This document shows, one piece after another, positions 42,915 to 51,769 of a stretch of DNA of 64,000 nucleotides (the first letter of the stretch is position 1; each line of letters begins with the position of its first letter). The position numbers were made by a program, and so were the translations under genes. Below the pieces are notes generated by a model. That model was not told the origin of the DNA. It made no database searches and worked only from the letters and a program-made list of their open reading frames with translations. The DNA is from Paenalicyclobacillus mengziensis (GTDB lineage Bacteria > Bacillota > Bacilli > Alicyclobacillales > Alicyclobacillaceae). The DNA is taken from NCBI RefSeq assembly GCF_017298635.1, contig NZ_CP071182.1:3138001-3202000 (forward strand), in the 5' to 3' direction.

Positions 42915-43759
42915 CGGCAACTCAGAAAAGACGCCCGAAACTCTACGTGATGGACAATGGCCGTATGAGAATGGACAGCAACTGGTTGGTCGCGATGAAC
43001 CATCCGGCGACTTCTCGCGAACCTGAGGTTGTCTCTAGATTAGTGGAAGTCCCGGTTTACACGGTGTTGATTGACCACCCAGAAGGAAAAATCCTGTTTG
43101 ACTCGGCGTGCCACCCGCACGCGATGGGAGAAAACGGACGCTGGCCAAAGATGACGCAGGAAACCTTCGAGTGGCTGTCCGATGAAGCTTGTTATCTTCC
43201 GCACCGCCTTGAAGCTCTCGGTTTACGTCCCGCGGATATCCGGTATGTCGTGGCGTCACATTTGCATATGGATCACGCCGGTTGCCTGGAGATGTTTCCG
43301 AACGCGACCATCTTCGTTCACGAAGATGAATGGAACGGGGCGCTCCAGTCCTACGCGCGCAGGGAAACGAACGGCTCATACATCTGGGCGGATGTACACG
43401 CCTGGATCCAAGCCGGTCTTCGCTGGCATGCAGTAAATCGCAACGACGACGTGATTTCACTCGCCGATGGTGTACAAATTCTTAACTTCGGTAGTGGTCA
43501 TTCCTTGGGCATGTTGGGACTGTCCGTTGATTTACTGGAAACTGGCCGAATCATTCTGGCGTCGGATGCCGCGTACACTGAGGACAGTTATGTTTATTCG
43601 GACAAGATCCCTGGGGCGGTGTACGACACCATCGGCTACCGAAGGACGGTAGAACGAATCCACCTCCTGGCGGCGGAGCGAAACTCTGAGGTTTGGTTTG
43701 GACACGATTCCAGTCAGTTTGCGGGACTGAGGAAATCGACGGAAGGAGCGTATGAGTAA
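42911..43759 (+). CDS. MBL-fold lactonase-like hydrolase (AttM/AHL-lactonase family)
   Basis: 282 residues from ATG 42911, overlapping opuAC by 4 bp. The zinc motif ASHLHMDHAGC (HxHxDH) with later FGSGHS, ASDAAY and WFGHD is that of the AHL lactonase/gamma-butyrolactonase group. Its operon with a betaine-type binding protein suggests a substrate such as a lactone or ester of a quaternary amine (inference), rather than a quorum signal. Confidence 0.87.
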   Translation: MTATQKRRPKLYVMDNGRMRMDSNWLVAMNHPATSREPEVVSRLVEVPVYTVLIDHPEGKILFDSACHPHAMGENGRWPKMTQETFEWLSDEACYLPHRLEALGLRPADIRYVVASHLHMDHAGCLEMFPNATIFVHEDEWNGALQSYARRETNGSYIWADVHAWIQAGLRWHAVNRNDDVISLADGVQILNFGSGHSLGMLGLSVDLLETGRIILASDAAYTEDSYVYSDKIPGAVYDTIGYRRTVERIHLLAAERNSEVWFGHDSSQFAGLRKSTEGAYE

Positions 43760-43874
43760 TTCCTCGATATCGGTTCTCTCCCCCGGATTTTGTTAAACAT
43801 CCATCAAGTTCTTGGCATACAGCTGTGTTCTTTATGATCTCCCCAGTTTCTCGTCTGTCTTCTGAAAAGCCGTG

Positions 43875-43914
43875 GACCCCGCTGCTCAAGCGTGACTGTA
43901 GCGGGGTCTCTTTC
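43875..43914 (+). terminator. Terminator of the gbsR-opuAC-lactonase operon
   Basis: GACCCCGCT pairs with AGCGGGGTC around a 16-nt loop and is followed by TCTTTC. It lies about 115 bp after the lactonase stop. Confidence 0.75.
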
Positions 43915-44386
43915 ATGTTCATCGCCATGCAACTCAGCCATTTTAGACAAATATACCATTTAGAGAGAGTTACGACTAAGTGCACAGCGTTACCAGTGGG
44001 ACTCTTGAAATGAGGTAAAGGCATGGATTTCGTCACGTTGATAGTTCTTCTAACACCAGCAAAAACTTCAAATTGGACGGTTGCATGAGCATCAAGATGC
44101 TCTCAAGGATGAGACTGGTCCCGGTGCTACTGTCCGCGTGAGCTTCCATGCCGACCACTGATGTCCCCCATCCGCCGAAACTACAATATAGTACGAGTTA
44201 CCACGCTGGAAATTCATGACGCCGTGAGAAGAACCGTAAAAATAAACGAGTTGTTGCGAAGATAGCGAGGATGGCATTTGACCCAAGCATAACCAATGGT
44301 TCAAGCCTTGTAAATTTATCACTGTTCGCGTGACAATGAGTTCCACCTTATGCACCATATTCTAAGCCATACCCATTATCTAAGAC
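43915..44386. other. Intergenic region, no confident gene
   Basis: An 88-codon frame on the minus strand (44092-44358) has protein-like text (YGSSHGVMNFQRGNSYYI, GGHQWSAWKL) but no ribosome binding site or family match; it may be a fragment of a lost gene. Confidence 0.4.
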
Positions 44387-45217
44387 TCAATCGCCCAGTG
44401 TTTGTTGGGAGTTAAATTTGTTTGTACTGTTCCTCCAAAACAGCCATACCACAATAGCTATAAAGCAAACATAAAATATAACTTGTAAAGCCGTCGGGTT
44501 GTCTGCATAGCCGAAAAAGGAATGTAAAATGTCTCCGAATGTACTGTCTTCACTGAGTATGGAAGTGGTATTCCACAATGCATGTTCTCCTGGCAACCAA
44601 CCAAGTTGCTGAAAGTCCTCGATTCCATCTGCCAGTAAACCTGCCGCAAATAACATGAGTAAAGTCCCCATGACATCAAAAAAGTGTTTCAAGTTAATCC
44701 GTTTGCCAAGTACATAAATCACATAGCTTAAAATCAAGCCTGCCAGAACACCTACTGCTGCTCCCATTGCAAGCATGCTGGGGTTTGTATGGAAGGCAAT
44801 AGCGATCATGAATACAACTGTTTCAAGACCTTCGCGTCCCACAGTGATGAAAGCAATTAAAGCAATCGCGAAGATGGAACCCGTACTAATCGCCGCATTC
44901 ATTTTGGCGTGTAATTCGTTTTTTAGGTTTTTCCCTTGCTTTTTCATCCAGAAGGTCATATACGTCAGGACTCCACACGCAATAAAGTATGTAGTCCCCT
45001 CAATTTTGGTTTGAAGATCGGAACCATCGTAGTTTCGAAGTGTTGAAAAAACAACTACTCCGCCAATTACAGCTACTGCCACTGCGGACCAAATACCAAT
45101 CCAAACATCCTTAAAGCGATCGCGACGACCGATTTGTTTTAGGTAAGCCAGCATGATTGAACAAATCATTGAAGCCTCTAATGATTCTCTAAAGAAAATG
45201 AGAAATGAAGCCAGCAT
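44387..45217 (-). CDS. efeU: FTR1/EfeU-family iron permease
   Basis: 276 residues from ATG 45217, eight bases after AAGGAGG. Seven helices; two R-E-X-X-E iron motifs, FFRESLEAS near the N-terminus and TVGREGLETV at mid-protein. High-affinity ferrous or ferric iron import across the membrane. EfeO and EfeB are not adjacent. The gene is visibly more AT-rich than its neighbours, hinting at acquisition from elsewhere. Confidence 0.93.
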   Translation of the reverse strand: MLASFLIFFRESLEASMICSIMLAYLKQIGRRDRFKDVWIGIWSAVAVAVIGGVVVFSTLRNYDGSDLQTKIEGTTYFIACGVLTYMTFWMKKQGKNLKNELHAKMNAAISTGSIFAIALIAFITVGREGLETVVFMIAIAFHTNPSMLAMGAAVGVLAGLILSYVIYVLGKRINLKHFFDVMGTLLMLFAAGLLADGIEDFQQLGWLPGEHALWNTTSILSEDSTFGDILHSFFGYADNPTALQVIFYVCFIAIVVWLFWRNSTNKFNSQQTLGD

Positions 45218-45284
45218 AAGCTTAACCTCCTTTAAAATCATGACCAAATTAGTCAACTTTATGGTTATTATATGGTTTCATTAC

Positions 45285-45333
45285 ACTAACGTCAATCATT
45301 AGCATTGACTAACATCAAGTTATTTAACGTCAT
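45285..45333 (-). promoter_or_regulatory. Direct repeats upstream of efeU, candidate operator
   Basis: ACTAACGTCAA (45285-45295), ACTAACATCAA (45308-45318) and TTTAACGTCAT (45323-45333) are spaced 23 and 15 bp. In the minus orientation the core is TTGAYGTTAGT. An iron-responsive regulator would be expected for this gene, but the site does not match a classic Fur box well. Confidence 0.45.
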
Positions 45334-45519
45334 GTTTACATAGACAAGTAGCTCATAAAACATCTCTTAACCAGAACAGTGGTGTGTGAGGTTCGTTTGT
45401 ACGAAAGAGAGGCCACTATCCTGTTACCAGGTTAGCCAGCCTCATGTGCGTCTCGCGTATTGTTATTCTCTCTTCTCCATTCTCGAATCTTTCTTTTTGT
45501 GAGCACTCCCTAATCGAGC

Positions 45520-45732
45520 TTAATGCATTAAGGCCTTCTGACGATGATATGCCTGACGGGCTGAAGCCCATATGTTCCCCGTTATCCAAATCCCCAATAG
45601 AAGTATGGGTACGCCGTAAATCAAGTCTGTGTGGTGAACGGTTGTGATCCCTTGGTAAGTAATGGCCGTGCCATAGACACCTGTGAACAGGGCAAATAGC
45701 CAAATACCCCATAGAAGAATTCCCTTTTTCAT
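45520..45732 (-). CDS. Small two-helix protein of the cytochrome b operon
   Basis: 70 residues from ATG 45732, six bases after GGAGGG. MKKGILLWGIWLFALFTGVYG and YGVPILLLGIWITGNIW are two hydrophobic helices. It follows the cytochrome b C-terminal-like gene by 50 bp. Function unknown; it may be an accessory subunit. Confidence 0.7.
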   Translation of the reverse strand: MKKGILLWGIWLFALFTGVYGTAITYQGITTVHHTDLIYGVPILLLGIWITGNIWASARQAYHRQKALMH

Positions 45733-45781
45733 GTCTAGCCCTCCAATCGTGTATGTTGCGTCAAGTCCGATATTCATGCAA

Positions 45782-46768
45782 TCATGTGTTCGAATGAGCA
45801 GGTTTCTGCATCTTTTTACGGTCAGGTTTTCCAAGGCGGTACCAATCACGCCAAATCCATTTGTAGACTGGAAGAGCCTTTGGCAACCTGTTCAGTCCCG
45901 GAATAAACGGAACGAGCAAGAGTATCAGGAACAAAAGTCCCATGGTGAATGCGGCCCCTTCATCGCCAGCAGCTGACGTCGAATAGGGTGGAATTTGATA
46001 AAGGAAGGTGTACGGTGTCAACCACCAAGGGCCTGGGTATGAGGCTTCATCGTGGTTGATGCCCCACTGCTCGCCTTTCATATCCAACTGGCCAGCAACC
46101 TTGTGTAAGGCACTGCCTTGTAAGAACAACAGGTCGTTTTGTACATTCCAGCGATATACACCCTGATTTGTTTCACGATTCAAGGCGCCCGAGAAGAGAC
46201 CCGATGAGGCCAGCGACAGCTCGTAGTTCATCATCGACTCAACCGGCCCGTAGTTTCCACTCTGAACCACCACTTGGCCGTTTTGCACGGTGGCTTTATT
46301 TAACGCGTTGCTGAGATTTTCATCCCATGTTTGTTTCTGCGAAGCGGACGCATTGTTGTACTGTGTAAGGTCATTCGCAAGTGTCGAATTGTTCGACGCC
46401 TTGGCGAGCATACTAAGCGGTGTTAGGACGTCATCCTTCGCTGTGTTCAGTTGATAAGGGGTGCCCCAAAATGTACCGGGGTGAAAACCAAGGATTGACT
46501 GTGTGTGCCCGCTGCCATTGTTGTAGGGCGGGCCGTATTGGGCCATTTCTCCCTGCCCATCGAGGTCTCCTAGTGCGGTTTGCATGATGGTGATAGGTTG
46601 CGTTTGTGCAATTTGTTGGTTGGTGACAGCAGGCCGATATGGGGCTCCGAAGATTGCCGCAGCGCCAAGGACCAACACGGCTGTCACCGTAATACCGATG
46701 GTTGCCTCTTTAATCAGGTCAAAGTCTTTTTGTGGGTATTTCAGCGTCTCCTGATATGCCTTGTTCAT
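45782..46768 (-). CDS. Cytochrome b6f subunit IV-like protein with large insertion
   Basis: 328 residues; overlaps the cytochrome b gene by ATGA. The N-terminus (YPQKDFDLIKEATIGITVTAV, one helix, GAPYRPAVTNQQ) resembles subunit IV. About 190 hydrophilic residues follow with no heme motif (no CXXCH). Two further features near the end, WWLTPYTFLYQIPPYSTSA and a second helix (GLLFLILLLVPFIPGL), lead to a basic tail. The long central domain is not found in the b6f subunit IV I know. Confidence 0.6.
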   Translation of the reverse strand: MNKAYQETLKYPQKDFDLIKEATIGITVTAVLVLGAAAIFGAPYRPAVTNQQIAQTQPITIMQTALGDLDGQGEMAQYGPPYNNGSGHTQSILGFHPGTFWGTPYQLNTAKDDVLTPLSMLAKASNNSTLANDLTQYNNASASQKQTWDENLSNALNKATVQNGQVVVQSGNYGPVESMMNYELSLASSGLFSGALNRETNQGVYRWNVQNDLLFLQGSALHKVAGQLDMKGEQWGINHDEASYPGPWWLTPYTFLYQIPPYSTSAAGDEGAAFTMGLLFLILLLVPFIPGLNRLPKALPVYKWIWRDWYRLGKPDRKKMQKPAHSNT

Positions 46769-47379
46769 TTCCGACCAGCCCCCTGCTTTGATTCCACTTC
46801 ATAAGGAGGAACAACTCCGTTTCGGCGAACTTCGATGAGATGCCATCCGACAAGAATCAGCAAAACGGCGGGAATCACAACGATATGCAGTCCGTATACT
46901 TGCCCGTTATTGAGGATGTTTAAAAATCCATCAAGTCCTGCACCATTGAACGCATCTTTACTCTGAACCTGGTTCCATTGCGAGAAGAAATCTCCGCGTG
47001 ACAGGTAACCAGTAAACGCTGCGATGACGGATATGCCGAATGACAGCGCGCCCAAAACCCAGGTAAATGCCCGACCTTTACGCCAAGCACCCATAAAGAA
47101 CTGTCCGACGAGATGCATTGTCATGAAAAAGAAGAAGGCCTGCACACTCCAGTAGTGAACGCTACGAACGAATTCCCCAAGACTCGAAACCTGGTACCAA
47201 GTTGGACCTTTGGATGCAAGGACAATGCCGGATACAATCACGAAAATCAGGCTGCTGAGTGTGAAAATCCCGAAACTGTAGACGAGAGACGACACATACA
47301 CCGGTTGCTCGGAAGGAAGCAGGTTATCCCAAGTTAACTGTTCGGAAAGAGTGCCTCTGACTTGTTTTGTCCAGTTCAC
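46765..47379 (-). CDS. Cytochrome b6-type diheme membrane subunit
   Basis: 204 residues from GTG 47379. Four helices. Heme ligand histidines: HYWSVQAFFFFMTMH (spacing 14) in helix B and HIVVIPAVLLILVGWH (spacing 15) in helix D, the cytochrome b6 pattern. It transfers electrons from quinol. No Rieske gene is adjacent in the window. Confidence 0.9.
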   Translation of the reverse strand: MNWTKQVRGTLSEQLTWDNLLPSEQPVYVSSLVYSFGIFTLSSLIFVIVSGIVLASKGPTWYQVSSLGEFVRSVHYWSVQAFFFFMTMHLVGQFFMGAWRKGRAFTWVLGALSFGISVIAAFTGYLSRGDFFSQWNQVQSKDAFNGAGLDGFLNILNNGQVYGLHIVVIPAVLLILVGWHLIEVRRNGVVPPYEVESKQGAGRK

Positions 47380-47492
47380 TTGTTGTTCCCCCCTTTATGT
47401 CCCGGATAGGACCCCAAGACAAACAATACAAACACGGCCAACCACAGCCAATCCATCAAGTGATTCGGCCAGACATTTGACATATTCACCAT
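47376..47492 (-). CDS. 38-residue single-helix protein heading the cytochrome operon
   Basis: ATG 47492 is preceded by GGGAGGTGAC. The protein MVNMSNVWPNHLMDWLWLAV continues through one hydrophobic helix (WLWLAVFVLFVLG) and ends GHKGGNNK. Its TGA overlaps the GTG start of cytochrome b (GTGA), so the two are translationally coupled. Small one-helix proteins occur as subunits of cytochrome complexes; function here is inferred only. Confidence 0.75.
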   Translation of the reverse strand: MVNMSNVWPNHLMDWLWLAVFVLFVLGSYPGHKGGNNK

Positions 47493-47756
47493 GTTTGTCA
47501 CCTCCCAATGGATATGTACCAACTTTAAGTGAGTTTATATGGGTTACCCAGACCAGAAACGACTAAATACACGCACCATTTTCTTCTACTGTATAGTCAG
47601 TTCAGACTAGTACACAAACGTTGTTCCATTTGTCCAGCGTAACGATGGCACACATGGACTACATTTGTTAGTAGCTAAATATCTCACAGTATTTAACGGT
47701 ACAACTTACAATAATCACATACGACAAAGTCAAATGTCGCAAAGTCTTCTTGAGAG

Positions 47757-48353
47757 TTGGTGAGAGCGATGGTAAAGTGCAATGTACACCACACTTCCAG
47801 CTTCAGACCTCGATTATCAGATATGGACGGAACGGTTATCGACTGGATTTGGTCACACATGAACTTGCTGACTGCCATTGCAACACTGTGGATATGTGCG
47901 TGGGCAGTGACCAATGGAAGATTTGAAATTGTCGCTGGTATTTTTGTAGTTGGCGCACTCGGATACTTTCTTGGTTTAATTGTGGGGGCGGGTTTCGGAG
48001 CAATATGTTTCGCGGCGAATCTGTTCAGTGTCCCTCTTACCGGCAATCACTTGACGGCCGCTATGTTCGGTTTTGTCGGTTATGCCGTCGCTGCATGGCT
48101 CGGGTATCAGCACAGTGAGGAGAAGCGAATGAAAACTGCACGACACAGGCAAACGCACCCCGACCAAGTCCTACCGTGGGATATGGTTAACGAAGTTCGA
48201 ACATCACTCGCGGCAGTACGTTATCTCCTGTTTCCAATACAAGATAGTCAAAATGACAAACTCGATCTGGCAACTCGAGAGCTTTCAAGACTGGAGAACC
48301 TCTTTCATGACTACGAGTGGGCAAATCAAAAGCAGATTCAGAAAGGACGGTAG
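47757..48353 (+). CDS. Membrane protein with degenerate histidine-kinase dimer domain
   Basis: 198 residues; start uncertain (TTG 47757 or ATG 47769, weak ribosome site). Four hydrophobic segments between about 30 and 120, then a cytoplasmic domain: WDMVNEVRTSLAAVRYLLF, then DLATRELSRLENLFHDYE. This matches the HisKA helix pattern (H-E-x-R-T-P-L...), but the phospho-acceptor histidine is Asn and there is no ATPase domain. It may be a non-catalytic adaptor or relic. Confidence 0.6.
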   Translation: MVRAMVKCNVHHTSSFRPRLSDMDGTVIDWIWSHMNLLTAIATLWICAWAVTNGRFEIVAGIFVVGALGYFLGLIVGAGFGAICFAANLFSVPLTGNHLTAAMFGFVGYAVAAWLGYQHSEEKRMKTARHRQTHPDQVLPWDMVNEVRTSLAAVRYLLFPIQDSQNDKLDLATRELSRLENLFHDYEWANQKQIQKGR

Positions 48354-48473
48354 CCTTCCCAGCTACCGTCCCTCCTTGACTTCTAATCACATATATATGA
48401 TGAATAGCAGTCCCCATACGACCGCTGAGCCCTTGCAGTCGGAAGAACTTGTGACAGCCCTATGGAAATTTCA

Positions 48474-49802
48474 TCACCCCGCCTCGTTCCCCGTGCTTTC
48501 ACTTGTCTGCGCTCGCCACAATGGGTGCGATTCAACCTGACGAAAGTCTTGAAACAAATAGAGAGAGGCGAACAAAAGTGCCATTGTAATTCCACATCCA
48601 AGCAAAAGTCCCGGAGCGCCAATTTGATGCTGTTGTAAAACAAATGATGAAGCCGTATAGCTTATCGGCACCAAGCCGACGGACATCAAAGACAGCAATG
48701 ACATTGTCCGTCCCAGCTTATCACCAGGGACGATGGTCTGTATGTACGTGATAAACGGGATGTTTACAACGCTGACCGTGATTCCCATGACCCCCATTAA
48801 AGCAATACCACCCCAGGGCACGTGAACAAATCCAATCCCAGCCATGGCAACCCCCATCATCGATCCCAATACTCCAAGCAGTAGGAATTTCCCGCGAAAG
48901 CCTCCCAGAATCGATACGAATATCCCTCCAACCACCGTACCCACACCAAACCCGGATTCATAGCTACCGTAGGTACTTCCTGACCATCCCATGCTCTTAA
49001 CGAGGATGGGGATCCCAATATTGATGGGTCCCATGAACAACAGATTGATCCCAAGCGAAACAATCATTACTAAAACTAGGATACGAACTGAGGTGACAAA
49101 GCGAATGCCCTCCCGAATGTCAATCCATATAAAAATCGGCCCTTTGTGTTTTGGCTGTGCTGATGTTTGTTGCCCTGTGCGTAACCGCAAGAAGAATAAG
49201 ACTACGGAACTAACTGCATAGATGACAGAAATGGTCGTAAACATGCCCTGATAGACACGCATCCATAACAGTCCTGCCGCAAGCAGGGGACCTAAAACTG
49301 TGCTCATTTGCTGTACTGTCTGAACCAGACTATTGGCTCGTGCAAGTGCATGAGCCGGCACAGCGCTTGGTACAACAGAACTGTTGGCGGGATAGTAAAA
49401 GGCGTCAATCGTCCCAAATACTACTGCCATTACGTCCACCAACCACAAAGCTGGCTTTCCGTGCATCCCAAATAAAACTGCGACGAACAATCCCAATATC
49501 AACGCACGAGCCAACAAAGACGTAACAAGAATGAGTTTTCTGTTGATGCGGTCAGCAACCACACCACCAAGAAGCATGAATACAATCCGAGGAATGGACG
49601 CAAACGTGAGTGTCGTACCTAGTGCGAACTCCGAACCTGTAACGCTGAGTACGAACCATCCCAAGATGATAAAGTACGAACCATCTCCTATAACCGAAAG
49701 CAGGGTTGCAAAAATGAGACTTAGAAAGTTTGTGTCCCGCCATAGTCGAAACGCATTTTGAGACGCCATATCTGTCCCAGATTCAGTGGTTGGCGGTATC
49801 AA
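48474..49802 (-). CDS. MFS transporter, multidrug efflux type (MFS_3-like)
   Basis: 442 residues from TTG 49802 (GGAGGA six bases before). Twelve helices; GGVVADRINRKLILVTSLLA is the loop 2-3 motif and NSLVQTVQQMSTVLGPLLAAGLL matches the enterobactin/macrolide-type exporters. Translation is coupled to the preceding gene by a TTGA overlap. Confidence 0.9.
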   Translation of the reverse strand: MIPPTTESGTDMASQNAFRLWRDTNFLSLIFATLLSVIGDGSYFIILGWFVLSVTGSEFALGTTLTFASIPRIVFMLLGGVVADRINRKLILVTSLLARALILGLFVAVLFGMHGKPALWLVDVMAVVFGTIDAFYYPANSSVVPSAVPAHALARANSLVQTVQQMSTVLGPLLAAGLLWMRVYQGMFTTISVIYAVSSVVLFFLRLRTGQQTSAQPKHKGPIFIWIDIREGIRFVTSVRILVLVMIVSLGINLLFMGPINIGIPILVKSMGWSGSTYGSYESGFGVGTVVGGIFVSILGGFRGKFLLLGVLGSMMGVAMAGIGFVHVPWGGIALMGVMGITVSVVNIPFITYIQTIVPGDKLGRTMSLLSLMSVGLVPISYTASSFVLQQHQIGAPGLLLGCGITMALLFASLYLFQDFRQVESHPLWRAQTSESTGNEAG

Positions 49803-50308
49803 TCGAGCTCCTCCCGTCTTGCCATTATCTCCCCTGTATTGGCATCGACACTCAACTTGTAACCATCGGGGACCCCTGGTTGATCCACATGGAAGCTCTT
49901 AACGTCCGTGAGGAACCCAATTGTGGTCATAAAGAAGACTTCGTTTGACTCCGCGCGTTGACCCTTCGGTAAGTCCCAAGTCGACGTCTTCTCAAGCTCA
50001 CTTAGTTCATCCATCAACGCACTGAACTTCTTCTTCCATTCCAACAGCGCCGGTCGGCTGGCTCTTATTTCCCACATTCCGTGGATGAGTGGTCGAACGT
50101 CCTTTCCCTCGCTGGGCGATGGCTGAAAGAATTGTTCGTCTGTCTCATATACCCTTGAAAGTGTCATGCGCAGCTGGTTCGCCATTACTTCCTGCATCAT
50201 CAATGGATCCCACTGACCAGAAGGAAGAAGGCTCTCACTCACCACGTAATCAAGAGCAACTGCCCGATAGAACTTCTGTACGATCCCGTTCTTCTCTTCC
50301 GTGCGCAC
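49799..50308 (-). CDS. Hypothetical soluble protein coupled to MFS exporter
   Basis: 169 residues from GTG 50308; no clear ribosome site. Mostly helical, with MMQEVMANQLRMTLSRVYE and EIRASRPALLEWKKKFSAL, ending in SVDANTGEIMARREELD. It has no recognisable DNA-binding motif. Overlap with the exporter suggests a regulator or accessory role. Confidence 0.6.
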   Translation of the reverse strand: MRTEEKNGIVQKFYRAVALDYVVSESLLPSGQWDPLMMQEVMANQLRMTLSRVYETDEQFFQPSPSEGKDVRPLIHGMWEIRASRPALLEWKKKFSALMDELSELEKTSTWDLPKGQRAESNEVFFMTTIGFLTDVKSFHVDQPGVPDGYKLSVDANTGEIMARREELD

Positions 50309-50380
50309 AAGAGATCTCTGTACCCTGCAAGCAAAATCACAGTGGTTAGGAGTGGTTTGATTTTTTATACTGACCAGGGA

Positions 50381-51079
50381 TTAAGAAATTGGTCGCAGGG
50401 TCTGCGCCACCGCCTGGACCAGCGATGGTATGGTGGATTTCGCTGGATTCGGTACAATTCCAACCCATGTATTGCCTTCCTGGAAGGCATAAATATCACT
50501 TCTTGCTCCGTCACTGTACTTTAAAGTATACCATTGCCCTTGTTTGTTTCCACTTAGCATATAACTTCCACCGGCCAATACATCAATGGAACCGTTTTTT
50601 GGTGACAGTGCTTGCTTGATATCTTGCCATGATGGAGCTTCATAAAACGACATATCTTCAAAAGAGATAGTTATACTGTGACTCGAACCTTTGGCTGCAT
50701 TACCAGGAACGTAGTAACCGCTAGGTCCACCCATTTTACCGGGGACATATGCCGTGATTCCTTGCTGTTGGGATATTTGTTTGATTTTCTGCGTCTCAGC
50801 ACTTGCGTACGTGACTGTCTTCAAGCCTTTGTAATAGCCTGCTGTCGCCGATTTTGTCCCACTTTGTTGTCCTGAAGCTTGATTTTCAACGGTACTTGTC
50901 TTGTTTGTAACGTTAGAAGGTTGTCCCGATGTGTCATTTGTCGAGTTTGACTGAGACTGCGATGTATTTGTGGTTCCAGACTTGTTTACTTGTGTATTAC
51001 CTGTGGTTGCACATCCTGCCAAAACACCAACAATACTTAGTGCCAGTCCTGCAGTCAGCCATTGCTTGTGTCGTTTCAT
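50381..51079 (-). CDS. Lipoprotein with Ser/Thr/Asn/Gln-rich linker
   Basis: 232 residues from ATG 51079, with GGAGGG upstream. Lipobox VLAGC follows a signal peptide. Residues 24-80 are low-complexity spacer; the C-terminal 150 residues form a compact domain (YYKGLKTVTYASAETQ, QWYTLKYSDGARSDIYAFQ, NTWVGIVPNP). No family recognised. A surface-exposed role is likely. Confidence 0.75.
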   Translation of the reverse strand: MKRHKQWLTAGLALSIVGVLAGCATTGNTQVNKSGTTNTSQSQSNSTNDTSGQPSNVTNKTSTVENQASGQQSGTKSATAGYYKGLKTVTYASAETQKIKQISQQQGITAYVPGKMGGPSGYYVPGNAAKGSSHSITISFEDMSFYEAPSWQDIKQALSPKNGSIDVLAGGSYMLSGNKQGQWYTLKYSDGARSDIYAFQEGNTWVGIVPNPAKSTIPSLVQAVAQTLRPIS

Positions 51080-51769
51080 TTACCAAGTTCCCTCCTTGTA
51101 GTTCACAAATCAGACGGACTCACGGTACACTAAGTGACACCCAATTTTTGGAGTACTTTGTGTACAAGGATGGGAATAGGGATGTTGTTGATTACAACCT
51201 GTATCCTTTTCGGTTATTGAACTTGTGAGCGCCAAGAACACAGCTCAGCTCGTAGATCATGGTCAAACCGGACGCGTTCGGGTCAACACCATCACTGAAG
51301 ACTTGTTTATACCAAAGCTACTGAAGCGAGACCAAGCAGAGCTGGTTGCACCGATACCACAGCTCGGGTGTTAAAAAGCAGTCCATCGGTGTGAGTTGCT
51401 TTTAGAGCCTTCGATTCAAAAAGTTTATCGCTCTCGACAATTGTCGACACAGTATGCCCCGCGTAAACCACTTGAGGGTTACATCGCGAATTTCTTGAAT
51501 ATAAAGCAGTGGGTTTATGAAGTGGCATAAACAAAAGTCAGCAAGTCCGCGAGTGGGTGGACTTGCTGATTGTCCTTTGTAGATACTTCAAACCTGCCTG
51601 GTCTGTTTTCTGTCATCGAAGAATCGAGAAAAAGAGGTGTCAGATATTTAGGGGCATGGTTGGGCAGACATTGCCCTGGATAACCCGGTTAGGGATACGA
51701 TATGCGGACATAGGAACTGCCCCTTAGGAGCAGTTCCCCTTACTTGACAATGTCTGCACAGCTACAGTC
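51080..51769. other. Intergenic region with gene-fragment-like frames
   Basis: About 690 bp. A startless frame on the plus strand ending at 51228 reads LEYFVYKDGNRDVVDYNLYP (part) but matches nothing I know. A 76-codon minus frame (51307-51534) has no ribosome site. Probably remnants. Confidence 0.45.
51538..51580. terminator. Bidirectional terminator-like hairpin
   Basis: TCAGCAAGTCC (51538-51548) pairs perfectly with GGACTTGCTGA (51559-51569). A T-rich tract follows on both strands (TTGTCCTTTG on plus, CTTTTGTTT on minus). Confidence 0.75.

Noticed and set aside
42911..43759. Quorum-quenching AHL lactonase
   Set aside because: The fold fits, but the operon with a betaine-type binding protein and GbsR regulator makes a quorum signal an unlikely substrate; kept only as a family name.
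44092..44358. 88-residue gene on the minus strand
   Set aside because: Protein-like text but no ribosome binding site and no recognised family; described only as part of the intergenic region.
45257..45340. Classic Fur box upstream of the iron permease
   Set aside because: The repeats are direct (TTGAYGTTAGT-like) and do not match the 19-bp GATAATGATAATCATTATC pattern.
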